Shown here: piece after piece, positions 15,899 to 23,914 of the stretch
Layout: each line of letters starts with the position of its first letter
How positions within the stretch are numbered: position 1 is the first letter of the stretch
Notes under the pieces: generated by a model
The model's database searches: none
Seen by the model: the letters and a program-made list of their open reading frames with translations, nothing else
Told to the model about the DNA's origin: nothing
Source: Candidatus Rifleibacteriota bacterium
GTDB taxonomy: Bacteria > Vulcanimicrobiota > Xenobia > Xenobiales > Xenobiaceae
Reading direction: 5' to 3'
Assembly (NCBI GenBank): GCA_900772775.1
Contig: CAAGRW010000116.1
Span: 1-30,928 of the forward strand
DNA length: 30,928 nucleotides
Position numbers and translations under genes: made by a program

Positions 15899-18310
15899 TT
15901 GCAATTGAGTTCACGCAGTAGTCAGGAAACATTCTCTTTAGGCAGAGTTATAGAAGCGCCTTTGCAGGAAGTAGTGCGTTCCCGCTTTTTAAACTATGCT
16001 CTGTCAGTTATTACCGATCGTGCTCTTCCTGATGTCCGCGACGGACTCAAGCCTGTGCAACGTCGCATTCTTTATGCTATGTATCACGATTTGCATTTGA
16101 GCCCGGACAAGAGCACCTTAAAGTGTGCCAAAGTTGTCGGTCAAGTGTTGGGCAGCTACCACCCGCACGGCGACTCGGCTGTATATGAAGCCATGGCTCG
16201 TATGGCTCAAGATTGGACTTTGCGCTATCCTTTAGTCTTTGGTCAAGGCAATTTTGGCTCGATTGATGGCGACGGCCCGGCAGCTTATCGTTATACAGAA
16301 GCTCGACTCAGTCCGGTAGCTATGGAATTTGTGGAAGAATTGGGCCAAGACACGGTCGACTTTATTCCCAACTTTGATGAAAGTACTCCCGAACCCAAAG
16401 TTTTACCCGCTCGTTTTCCCCAAATGCTGGTTAACGGTTGCATGGGTATTGCCGTAGGTGTAGCTACAAATATTCCACCTCACAATTTAGGCGAAGTTAT
16501 GCAAGCTTGCCGAGCTTTAATCGACAACCGTCAACTTAGCGTGGCTCAATTGCTTGCCTATGTAAAGGGGCCGGATTTCCCTACTGGCGGAGAATTGCTC
16601 AATAGTCGCCAGAGCTTGGAACAAATTTACGCTTCCGGTCAAGGCGCTCTCAAAGTGCGCGGAACTTACAAGATTGAAGAAAAAAATAAGCGTCAGTTCC
16701 ATATCATTATCGACTCTATACCTTATATGGTCAATAAATCGGAACTTGTTGAAGAAATTGGCAATATTATTATGGCCGGTAAAATTCCGCAATTGCAAGA
16801 TGTGCGCGACGAGTCCACTACTGATATTCGTATCGTTTTGGAATGTCGCCACGACGCCGATCCCACTGCGGTTATGGCCTACTTGTTTAAAAACACTAAA
16901 TTGCAAAATCAATTTAATGTCAATATGACTTGCCTTACTTCACGTGGTCCGGAGCGAGTCAATTTGCGCACCGCTTTGCTGGAATTTGTCGATTTCCGCT
17001 TTGAAGTTACAGTACGCCGTCTCAATTACGAAGTGCGTTTACTCAATGAGCGCATCCATATTTTAGAAGGCTTCGTTAAAGTATTTGACGCTATTGAAGA
17101 AGCTATTGCTATTATTCGCACTTCTTCCGGCCGTGCTTCCGCCAACCAAGCTTTATGTGAGCGTTTCTTAATAGATGAAGTTCAAGCCGATGCTGTTTTG
17201 GATTTGCGCCTTTATCGTTTGAGCCAAGATGACGTGCTTTTAATTAGAGATGAACTGGCCGAAAAGAGAACTAAGCGCGACAATTTAGAGCAACTTTTGG
17301 GCGATATGCCTGCTCTGTGGGCTTTGGTTAAAGATGAACTTGGTCAAGTGCGCCGTCGTTTCCTGGACGAGCGTCGCACTCAAGTTATGCGCGAAGGTGC
17401 TGAAGAGCTGGTTTACAATGCCGATGATTTTATTGTTGATGAAAAGACAGACGTTGTTATTACTCGCGACGGTTGGTTGCGCCGTGTAGCTCCAGGGACT
17501 GATTCCAGTAAGTTGCGTTTGCGTCTAGAAGACTCTGTCTGGCAAATCTTGGAAGGCTCAACTTTAAATTCTCTGATTCTTTTTACCAATTTCGGTATGG
17601 CTTACACTATGCCAGTACATGAATTGCCCAGCGGTACACGCGGTTTCGGTGAGCCAGTACAGAAGTTCTTCAATTTTAGCGATGGCGAAAAAATTGTCTC
17701 CGCTTTCCTTTTCGATAGTCGCAACAGTGAAGTTTGGTCGGCCCCCAGCGAAGAAGAGCTTCCCAGCATACACGCCCTGGCTTTAAGTAGCGATGGTAAA
17801 GGAGTACGCTTCTCCTTTGCTGCTTTTGTGGAGCCTTCCAAGAAGAGTGGCCGCCGCTATATGCGTTTGGGCGAAGGCGCTCAGGCTGTGGTAGTTGAGG
17901 CGGTGCGAGGACGCGAACATTTAATAGTCCTTACTGTACAAAATCGCGCTTTGATTTGTCCTGTAGAAGAAATTAGCTTTAATTCAGGTTGTGCCCGAGG
18001 CGTTCAAGTTATCAAACTTGAGGAAGAAGACAAAATTTGGGAAACCATGACGGTCAATGGTTCCGATCAAGGAATTATGCTCAGCCGCGTAGGTACGGGT
18101 ACGCCGATAGAAGTGTCATTGCGCAAACAAAAAGCTTGCGCTAGAGGCGGTAAAGGAACCCTTTTAATTAAACGTGGTAAGTTGCAATTGCAGCAAAAAT
18201 TCTACAGTAATATTACTAAAGACGAAATAGAGCCGACCAATGAGGCTAACGAATCGGCAGAAGAAGCCGAAGCGGAAACGGATATTTTCGATCCCGATTT
18301 GGGGCTTTAA
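15899..18310 (+). CDS. parC: Type IIA DNA topoisomerase subunit A (topoisomerase IV ParC or gyrase GyrA)
   Basis: 803 residues. Forms the A2B2 enzyme with the next gene's product and changes DNA supercoiling or decatenates chromosomes. Seen: the winged-helix DNA-gate domain with YHPHGDSAVYEAMAR (residues 87-101, quinolone region with S93 and E97), the active-site Tyr132 in RYTEARLS, the tower and coiled-coil gate, then a beta-pinwheel C-terminal domain from about 520. The GyrA box is missing from the first blade; a partial one, ARGGKG (748-753), lies in the last blade, followed by an acidic tail. This favours a topoisomerase IV-like role, but gyrase is possible. Start is TTG 15899, supported by AGGAG 6 nt upstream. 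Gene order is A then B, 106 nt apart. Confidence 0.88.
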   Translation: MQLSSRSSQETFSLGRVIEAPLQEVVRSRFLNYALSVITDRALPDVRDGLKPVQRRILYAMYHDLHLSPDKSTLKCAKVVGQVLGSYHPHGDSAVYEAMARMAQDWTLRYPLVFGQGNFGSIDGDGPAAYRYTEARLSPVAMEFVEELGQDTVDFIPNFDESTPEPKVLPARFPQMLVNGCMGIAVGVATNIPPHNLGEVMQACRALIDNRQLSVAQLLAYVKGPDFPTGGELLNSRQSLEQIYASGQGALKVRGTYKIEEKNKRQFHIIIDSIPYMVNKSELVEEIGNIIMAGKIPQLQDVRDESTTDIRIVLECRHDADPTAVMAYLFKNTKLQNQFNVNMTCLTSRGPERVNLRTALLEFVDFRFEVTVRRLNYEVRLLNERIHILEGFVKVFDAIEEAIAIIRTSSGRASANQALCERFLIDEVQADAVLDLRLYRLSQDDVLLIRDELAEKRTKRDNLEQLLGDMPALWALVKDELGQVRRRFLDERRTQVMREGAEELVYNADDFIVDEKTDVVITRDGWLRRVAPGTDSSKLRLRLEDSVWQILEGSTLNSLILFTNFGMAYTMPVHELPSGTRGFGEPVQKFFNFSDGEKIVSAFLFDSRNSEVWSAPSEEELPSIHALALSSDGKGVRFSFAAFVEPSKKSGRRYMRLGEGAQAVVVEAVRGREHLIVLTVQNRALICPVEEISFNSGCARGVQVIKLEEEDKIWETMTVNGSDQGIMLSRVGTGTPIEVSLRKQKACARGGKGTLLIKRGKLQLQQKFYSNITKDEIEPTNEANESAEEAEAETDIFDPDLGL

Positions 18311-18359
18311 GCAATAGGCAGCTGTGGCGTTGTGTGGGAAAAATCGTCAATAGAGCGGC

Positions 18360-18388
18360 GCCTCTTAGCGGAAAAAAATTAAAGAGGC
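18360..18388 (+). promoter_or_regulatory. Hairpin with A7 loop upstream of the topoisomerase B gene
   Basis: GCCTCTT (18360-18366) pairs with AAGAGGC (18382-18388) around a 15-nt loop containing seven A. It lies before the GAGGT ribosome-binding site of the next gene and resembles the hairpin preceding the A-subunit gene. Confidence 0.4.
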
Positions 18389-18416
18389 TTAGAAAAAAGT
18401 TGGGAGCGAGGTAAAA

Positions 18417-20318
18417 ATGGAATCTTATACTGCGCAAGATATTCAGGTTTTAACCGGTTTGGAGCCGGTGCGCAAAAGGCCTGGCTTATATATAGGCAGC
18501 GTAGATAGTGCCGGTTTGCACCATTTAATTTGGGAAATTTTAGACAACTCCATAGACGAAGTAATGAATGGTTACGCTACTTGGGTAGAGTTGGAGTTGG
18601 ATCGTGACGGTCGGTCTATAAGGGTAACCGATAATGGACGTGGTATTCCTGTCGATATACACCAAGAATATGGCAAATCGGCTTTAGAGCTGATTATGAC
18701 TACTTTGCATGCTGGTGGCAAATTCGCTCACGCCAATTACACATATTCAGGCGGTTTGCACGGTGTGGGCGCTTCGGTAGTTAATGCTCTCTCCGAACGT
18801 TTGGAAGTAACTGTCAAACGCGACGGCGGCGAATGGTTCCAATCTTACAATTTCGGTGTACCTACAGCTCCTGTAGCTCAAGTGGGCGATAATGTGCGCG
18901 GCAGCGGCACTTCTATCTGGTTTAGACCTGATGAAGAAATTTTTGAAGAGACAATTTTTGATCCTAAAATTATTTTAGATACTTTAGAGTCTCGCGCTTG
19001 GTTGCACAAAGTAAAAATTATATTTAAAGATCGCGTCAATGGCGTGACGCATAAATTAGATCATTGTGACAGCGGCTTAGACGGCTATTTAGCTCAATTG
19101 GTGGGCGAGGAGCCTAGAGCTTCAGCCTGGGAAGAAAATATTTTTTCTTATCAGCGTGAGGAAGATATTCGCATGGAAGCGGCCGTACTTTGGAGCCAAG
19201 CTGGCGGCGAACATGTGCGCAGTTTTGTCAACGGTATCAATACTCCTCAGGGTGGTACCCACGATTTGGGTTTAAAAGCCGGCTTGGTAAAAGCTGTGCG
19301 CAATTATATGGAAATTCACAATCTTCAGCCCAAGGGAGTTAAACTCAGTGCTGATGATATTCGTGACGGTTTGCGAGCTATTATAGCTGTATATATTGCC
19401 GATCCACAGTTTAAAGGCCAAACCAAAGAGCGGCTCAACAATACCGAAGTAAATGGACAAGTGGCTTCTGCCATAGCTCCGGCTTTTGAGCGCTACTTAA
19501 ATGAAAATCCTTCTGTAGCTGCCGGTTTGGTGGATCGCATTGTGCTGGGCGCCAAAGAGAGAGCGGCCGCTGCTCAGGCTACCGAAACTGTCTCGCGCAA
19601 ATCAGTAACGCGCAAACTTAACTTGCCGGGAAAATTGGCCGACTGTTCTTCCAGTCGCACTGAAGATTGCGAGCTCTTTATCGTAGAGGGTGACTCGGCC
19701 GGCGGCTCAGCTAAACAAGGGCGCGATCGGCGCTTTCAAGCTATTTTGCCTCTGCGTGGTAAAATTCTCAATATTGAACACGCTGGCGCTGGCAAGATAG
19801 GCCAAAATAAAGAGATCGCCAACTTAATTAGTGCCATAGGTTGCGGTGTAGGCAGCCAATTTTCTGCTTCTAAGTTGCGTTACGGTCGCATTGTGGTTTT
19901 GACCGATGCCGACTCGGATGGCCACCACATCGCTTGTCTTTTAGTTACTTTCTTTTATCGCTTTATGCCCGAGCTTATTCGTAGAGGCCATATCTATTTG
20001 GGCCGTCCTCCTTTATATCGTGTTCAGAAGGGCAAAACCATCAATTGGGCCTGGACTGAAGAAGAACGCGAGAGTTTGAGCAAGAGCGGCCGCAAAGGTA
20101 CAGCGCAAATTACACGCTTTAAAGGATTGGGCGAAATGAGTCCCGAGCAATTGAAGGCCACTACGCTCGATCCGGCTACGCGCACTATTTTCCGTGTAGT
20201 AGTGGATGATGAAAAGGGTGCTTCCGAAACTATTTCCGAATGTTTCGGCCGCGACGTAGCGCCGCGTTACAAACTCATTATGGAACACGCTAGTGAAGCT
20301 GAAGAGATAGACGTTTAA
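18417..20318 (+). CDS. parE: Type IIA DNA topoisomerase subunit B (ParE or GyrB)
   Basis: 633 residues, the ATPase partner of the A subunit encoded upstream. Seen in order: VRKRPGLYIGS, WEILDNSIDE (E40 and N44 of the GHKL ATP site), DNGRGIP, GLHGVGASVVNA lid, FKGQTKERL with the ATP-sensing Gln-Thr-Lys, then the TOPRIM domain EGDSAGGSAKQGRDR, PLRGKILN and DADSDGHH (metal-binding acidic residues), and a C-terminal KGLGEMSPEQL. No large insertion like that in proteobacterial GyrB. ATG 18417 has GAGGT 5 nt upstream. The last codons (A-E-E-I-D-V) and the terminator behind them recur at the end of the doc gene 750 bp downstream. Confidence 0.9.
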   Translation: MESYTAQDIQVLTGLEPVRKRPGLYIGSVDSAGLHHLIWEILDNSIDEVMNGYATWVELELDRDGRSIRVTDNGRGIPVDIHQEYGKSALELIMTTLHAGGKFAHANYTYSGGLHGVGASVVNALSERLEVTVKRDGGEWFQSYNFGVPTAPVAQVGDNVRGSGTSIWFRPDEEIFEETIFDPKIILDTLESRAWLHKVKIIFKDRVNGVTHKLDHCDSGLDGYLAQLVGEEPRASAWEENIFSYQREEDIRMEAAVLWSQAGGEHVRSFVNGINTPQGGTHDLGLKAGLVKAVRNYMEIHNLQPKGVKLSADDIRDGLRAIIAVYIADPQFKGQTKERLNNTEVNGQVASAIAPAFERYLNENPSVAAGLVDRIVLGAKERAAAAQATETVSRKSVTRKLNLPGKLADCSSSRTEDCELFIVEGDSAGGSAKQGRDRRFQAILPLRGKILNIEHAGAGKIGQNKEIANLISAIGCGVGSQFSASKLRYGRIVVLTDADSDGHHIACLLVTFFYRFMPELIRRGHIYLGRPPLYRVQKGKTINWAWTEEERESLSKSGRKGTAQITRFKGLGEMSPEQLKATTLDPATRTIFRVVVDDEKGASETISECFGRDVAPRYKLIMEHASEAEEIDV

Positions 20319-20366
20319 TAAAAAAGCCGAGCCTAGTTTGTAAAGGCTCGGCTTTTTTATTAGGTT
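20296..20366 (+). repeat. Left copy of the direct repeat flanking phd-doc (parE tail plus terminator)
   Basis: About 71 bp running from the last seven codons of the topoisomerase B gene through its terminator. It matches 21045-21118 at roughly 90 % by eye in the same orientation; identical blocks include AAGCTGAAGA and GCCGAGCCTAGTTTGT. The stop codon falls at the same place in both copies. Confidence 0.8.
20320..20358. terminator. Intrinsic terminator after parE
   Basis: AAAAAAGCCGAGCCT (20320-20334), a 9-nt loop and AGGCTCGGCTTTTTT (20344-20358) form a perfect stem with A- and T-runs, able to work in both directions. Confidence 0.92.
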
Positions 20367-20389
20367 TGCTAAAATTAGGTTGAATTTAT

Positions 20390-20418
20390 CCTAATAAGTA
20401 TGATAGGCTACTATTAGG
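20390..20418. promoter_or_regulatory. Candidate Phd autoregulatory operator
   Basis: CCTAATA (20390-20396) and TATTAGG (20412-20418) form an inverted repeat just before the phd start and around a TATGAT -10-like box (20399-20404). Two more ATTAGG copies lie at 20359 and 20374. Phd-family antitoxins bind such palindromes to repress their own operon. Confidence 0.5.
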
Positions 20419-20435
20419 AGAAAGGAGAAATGATC

Positions 20436-20678
20436 ATGAATGTAAGTACAGATTCTCTTGTTTCCATAACTGAGGCAAATCAAAATTTCTCTCGCGTGGC
20501 TCGTTTAGTTGATGAAAGAGGCGCTGTTATTATTTTGAAAAATAATGTCCCGCGTTATTTGCTTGTAGAGTTTAATTCTGCGGAGAAAGCGCAATTAGTT
20601 GCCAATGAAGATGTGATGGCAATTTCACAAAGATTGATCAAAAAAAATCGTCAAGCGTACGAAGTGTTGGCTAAATGA
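20436..20678 (+). CDS. phd: Phd/YefM-family antitoxin
   Basis: 80 residues. The N-terminal half (SITEANQNFSRVARLV...GAVIILKNNVPRYLLV) is the Phd/YefM DNA-binding fold, and the charged C-terminal tail is the expected toxin-neutralising part. It should bind and inhibit the Doc protein encoded next and repress the operon. The start at the second ATG (20436) is preferred since AAAGGAG lies 8 nt upstream; an ATG at 20430 is only 2 nt from it. The stop overlaps the toxin start by 4 nt (ATGA), so the two are translationally coupled. Confidence 0.88.
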   Translation: MNVSTDSLVSITEANQNFSRVARLVDERGAVIILKNNVPRYLLVEFNSAEKAQLVANEDVMAISQRLIKKNRQAYEVLAK

Positions 20679-21067
20679 TAGTTTTATCGAAGACTCAAGT
20701 TAAGCTTCTACACTCAGAACTGATTGAAAAAACAGGTGGTAGCCTAGGAATACGCGATGAAAATCTCCTAGATTCAGCATTGAATAGCCCTTTTCAAAGT
20801 TTCGCAGGCGAGGAGTTTTTTCCAACTATACAGCAAAAAGCTGCCCGTCTTTGTTTTGGCTTAGTTAAGAATCATGCTTTTATAGATGGTAACAAGCGGA
20901 TAGGAGCACATTGTATGTTGGTGCTTCTGGCTTTAAATGGAATAGAATTAGACTATACTCAACAAGATTTAGCTAATACTATTTTAGATGTAGCTTCCGG
21001 TAAAATAAGCTTTGATGGTTTGCTAAAGTGGATCATTTGCCATCAAGCTGAAGAAGTAGACGTATAA
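20675..21067 (+). CDS. doc: Doc/Fic-family toxin
   Basis: 130 residues, death-on-curing family. Doc proteins transfer phosphate to EF-Tu and stop translation. Seen: GIRDENLLDSAL near the N terminus (the usual family start region) and the Fic core HAFIDGNKRIG with catalytic His, Asp/Gly loop and Arg. Overlaps the antitoxin gene by 4 nt and has no own Shine-Dalgarno. The last six residues, A-E-E-V-D-V, match the end of the topoisomerase B protein (A-E-E-I-D-V) with the codon differences mostly silent, and the terminator behind is also copied. A natural Doc of about 123-126 residues would end just before this tail. Confidence 0.9.
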   Translation: MIVLSKTQVKLLHSELIEKTGGSLGIRDENLLDSALNSPFQSFAGEEFFPTIQQKAARLCFGLVKNHAFIDGNKRIGAHCMLVLLALNGIELDYTQQDLANTILDVASGKISFDGLLKWIICHQAEEVDV

Positions 21068-21118
21068 CAAAAAAAAGCCGAGCCTAGTTTGTGAAGGCTC
21101 GGCTTTTTATTTTAGGTT
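21045..21118 (+). repeat. Right copy of the direct repeat flanking phd-doc
   Basis: About 74 bp covering the last codons of doc and its terminator; matches 20296-20366 at roughly 90 % by eye. It runs 7 bases into the end of the LpxB-like gene on the other strand. Confidence 0.8.
21072..21108. terminator. Intrinsic terminator between doc and the LpxB-like gene
   Basis: AAAAAGCCGAGCCT (21072-21085), a 9-nt loop and AGGCTCGGCTTTTT (21095-21108). A- and T-runs on both sides let it serve both convergent genes. Confidence 0.9.
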
Positions 21119-22326
21119 CGCCATGTGCGTTCTATTGTGTCTAGTAAGCGGTCAGAGGCGCCTGCGTAGGGAGAATAGAGACGACTAAATTCGTATTTTT
21201 GGCGCAATAGTTGCTGTGGATCGTTTAATAGTCCCAGAGCAGCATCGGCCACATAAGTAGGTGTAACTACATCGATAATTTCTGGCACGATAGGTCGATT
21301 GGCTAAGATATTAGGCTGGGCCATATAAGAAACTTTGTCGCGCATCCTCATAAGCAATTTGCCTTTAAGTATGCGCCCTCCGGGAAGCCAATCCAGCAAA
21401 CCAATTAAGCCTATATAAGGCAATTGATCGGGACGATTGATGGGTAAAATCATCAATTCTGGCACACCTAAACTGGCCGCTTCGGCTGTTTTGGTGCCGG
21501 GAATAGTTACGCACAATTGGGAAGCGCTCAGCTGTGGCAATTGGTTCTTGCGCACAATATCTATACTTATGCCTTCAGCTTGTAAAGTTTCGCCTATAAT
21601 TTTACCTTTGATGCCGCCCACAGCTGGATGGGGATCCGCTTGTAAAGCTTTAACCAATTTGACTGGAGGAATAAAAGGCGAGATAAGCATCTGGAAGCGC
21701 AAATCAGGCTTTTGCTCTTTCATAAGCTTGGCCGTTTGTAACAAAAACGGGCTTAAATTGGTAACTTCAGTAACGCGACTGCCCGGCAAGAAAGAAATTA
21801 AATTGGGATCGGCTTCAGGCAATTGGTTATGTTTGGCCAAATAGTTTTGCATAATCCAGCGCACATCGTCGACAACCAGATCGCCGACAATAATAGCTTT
21901 TTCCAAAGGCAATTTATGGCGCTTCATCCACTCGAAGTGCTTTTCGTCTTTAATAAAGTAGCCTTTAAAAGCCGAATCCCACCACCAGCGTCCCCACAAA
22001 TAAGACCAAGCGGGAATCTTCCAACGCCACACCAAGGCGGCACTGTACATCAAGTCACCACCCAAGTGGAGTAACACGCTGTTTTGATGATCTTTTAAGC
22101 CGCTAAAAAGCATACGGAAATAGCGGCTGGCCGGAATTACTTCATCAACATGCAATAAATCTGTAGCCACTTTACTTTCTGAACCGGTAGCAAAGGGACA
22201 TGGCAGCAAAATTACACTGATTTTGCATTCTGGCCAGCGGCGGCGTACTGCCGCAGCCACAGGACTGAGCCAACCGGCAATTTCACCCGGGCTGTTGGCA
22301 GTTATGTAAATCTTCTGAGGATACAT
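21112..22326 (-). CDS. LpxB-like lipid-A-disaccharide synthase family glycosyltransferase
   Basis: 404 residues, GT-B fold related to lipid-A-disaccharide synthase. Seen: ITANSPGEIAGWLSPVAAA at the N terminus (the SGExxG donor-lobe motif appears as SPGEIAG), LLHLGGDLMYSA, FLPGSRVTEV, and TIPGTKTAEAASLGVPELMILP near the C terminus. The canonical LpxB motifs are altered, so it may be a paralogue acting on another lipid-linked sugar; true lipid A disaccharide synthesis is not assured. It follows hldE by 12 nt and so probably shares its transcript. No good Shine-Dalgarno. Its end abuts the terminator of the toxin-antitoxin module. Confidence 0.7.
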   Translation of the reverse strand: MYPQKIYITANSPGEIAGWLSPVAAAVRRRWPECKISVILLPCPFATGSESKVATDLLHVDEVIPASRYFRMLFSGLKDHQNSVLLHLGGDLMYSAALVWRWKIPAWSYLWGRWWWDSAFKGYFIKDEKHFEWMKRHKLPLEKAIIVGDLVVDDVRWIMQNYLAKHNQLPEADPNLISFLPGSRVTEVTNLSPFLLQTAKLMKEQKPDLRFQMLISPFIPPVKLVKALQADPHPAVGGIKGKIIGETLQAEGISIDIVRKNQLPQLSASQLCVTIPGTKTAEAASLGVPELMILPINRPDQLPYIGLIGLLDWLPGGRILKGKLLMRMRDKVSYMAQPNILANRPIVPEIIDVVTPTYVADAALGLLNDPQQLLRQKYEFSRLYSPYAGASDRLLDTIERTWRT

Positions 22327-22338
22327 ATTTTCGCTTTT

Positions 22339-23832
22339 TTATTTTTTAGAATCGCTATTTTGTGTCAAAGTGATAAGCTTGGTAGTGGAGCGACCGGGAA
22401 TAAGCTTGGCTAAAACGATTTTACCGCCAAAACTTTTGATCACGGCAGCTTCTGGCAAGTCTTCTTCTTTGTAATCTCCGCCTTTTACGTGAACATCGGG
22501 ACGCAATTTTTCAATTAAGGCCAGAGGAGTTTGCTCTTCGAAAATGACCACAATATCAACGCATTCTAAGGCGGCTAACATAGTAGCTCTTTCGTCTTGG
22601 CAATTGATAGGACGGCTGGGCCCTTTGAGAGCTTTTACCGAGCTGTCAGAATTGAGGCCTACTACAAGAAGATCGCCTTCCTGTTTGGCAGCCAGTAAAG
22701 TATTGAGGTGGCCCACATGCAAAATATCAAAGCATCCGTTGGTAAAGACTACGGTAGGCGGATTTTGACTATGACGCAAACGCTCCAAACGCTCAGCCGC
22801 TTCTTCGGCAGAGAGGATCTTGCGCTGAGGATTTAATTCTGCTTGGTGAGAGCCTATTTGCAAAGACTCAAGCAATTCTTCAGTATTGACGGTGGCTGTA
22901 CCGACTTTGCGTACTACAACGGCCGCCGCATGAGAGGCTAAGCTCATAGCTTCAGTAATAGGTACGGAGGCAGAAGCGCACAGGGCCATAACTGAAAGCA
23001 CAGTGTCGCCAGCGCCGCTGACATCGTAAACTTGTGAAGCCAAAGCCGGCACTCTTACCGTAGGTACGTCTTTGCGGAAAAGAGCCATACCTCGTTCACC
23101 TAAAGTGATAAGGACTGAATTTAAGTTGAGCTCGGCTAAGAGAGCGCGACCAGCTTGCTCTAAGCCCTGGTTATTAAAAGTATCGTAACCGGAAGCTGCT
23201 TTGGCTTCTTTAGCATTTAAGGTAATAAGCTCACAGCCTAAAAAGCGCTTGAGGTCGACAGGCTTGGGCCCGGCAATAACGGGAACGCCTCGGAAAATTT
23301 TTATTAAATCCTGAATATGATCGCCCCAGAGTAAACCTTTATCATAATCGGATATAACTACGGCGTCGTAATCTTGGCGATGGTTATTGGCCCAAGCCAG
23401 CAATTTTTTCCAAACATGATCTTTAACAGCGCAGCGAGTTTCCAAATCGGCGCGTACTACTTGCTGACTGTTGGCAATAATGCGTGTTTTCATAATAGTA
23501 GGGTAGTCTTCACTGACTACTAAACCGCTAATGCCTATATCTTGGCGCTCTAACATAACGCGCAAGCGGCGGCCAATATCGTCGGCTCCTACTACACCTA
23601 ATAAATCTACTTTAGCACCTAAAGTTTTTAAGTTGGCTACCACATTGGCTGCGCCACCTGGAGTGTAAGAATGGTGAGCAATATCTACAACTGGTACCGG
23701 TGCTTCAGGGCTAATACGTGAGACTGTTCCCCAAACCCAATAATCAAGCATTAAATCGCCGACCACCAATAAGCGGGCTCCTGCGAATGAGCGGCAAATT
23801 TCCGTAGCTTTTTCGTATTCTATTAAGTTCAT
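22339..23832 (-). CDS. hldE: Bifunctional heptose-7-phosphate kinase / heptose-1-phosphate adenylyltransferase
   Basis: About 497 residues with both activities needed to make ADP-D-glycero-beta-D-manno-heptose, the heptose donor for LPS core. The N-terminal ribokinase-like domain (to about residue 330) shows YTPGGAANVVANL and DVSGAGDTVLS. The C-terminal cytidylyltransferase-like domain shows FTNGCFDILHVGHL, GLNSDSSVKALKGPSRPI and VHVKGGDY. ATG 23832 is preferred because GGAGG lies 11 nt upstream; the ATG at 23850 has none and sits on the T-run of a terminator. The gene probably depends on transcripts from the upstream GT4 gene. Heptose made here would feed the GT9 proteins encoded at 10.6-13.8 kb. 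Confidence 0.93.
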   Translation of the reverse strand: MNLIEYEKATEICRSFAGARLLVVGDLMLDYWVWGTVSRISPEAPVPVVDIAHHSYTPGGAANVVANLKTLGAKVDLLGVVGADDIGRRLRVMLERQDIGISGLVVSEDYPTIMKTRIIANSQQVVRADLETRCAVKDHVWKKLLAWANNHRQDYDAVVISDYDKGLLWGDHIQDLIKIFRGVPVIAGPKPVDLKRFLGCELITLNAKEAKAASGYDTFNNQGLEQAGRALLAELNLNSVLITLGERGMALFRKDVPTVRVPALASQVYDVSGAGDTVLSVMALCASASVPITEAMSLASHAAAVVVRKVGTATVNTEELLESLQIGSHQAELNPQRKILSAEEAAERLERLRHSQNPPTVVFTNGCFDILHVGHLNTLLAAKQEGDLLVVGLNSDSSVKALKGPSRPINCQDERATMLAALECVDIVVIFEEQTPLALIEKLRPDVHVKGGDYKEEDLPEAAVIKSFGGKIVLAKLIPGRSTTKLITLTQNSDSKK

Positions 23833-23850
23833 TTTTTCTACAGCCTCCAT

Positions 23851-23880
23851 AAAAAAACACGGAGTATTTTTACTACTCCG
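23851..23880 (-). terminator. Terminator or attenuator immediately before hldE
   Basis: On the minus strand CGGAGTA (23880-23874), a 7-nt loop, TACTCCG (23866-23860), then TG and seven T (23857-23851). The T-run touches the first ATG of hldE. It can end the GT4 transcript, and hldE would be read through it or from a promoter inside the GT4 gene. Confidence 0.75.
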
Positions 23881-23914
23881 GCAAAAGTCTTGCTTTTTTC
23901 CGCTTGCGCACCAG

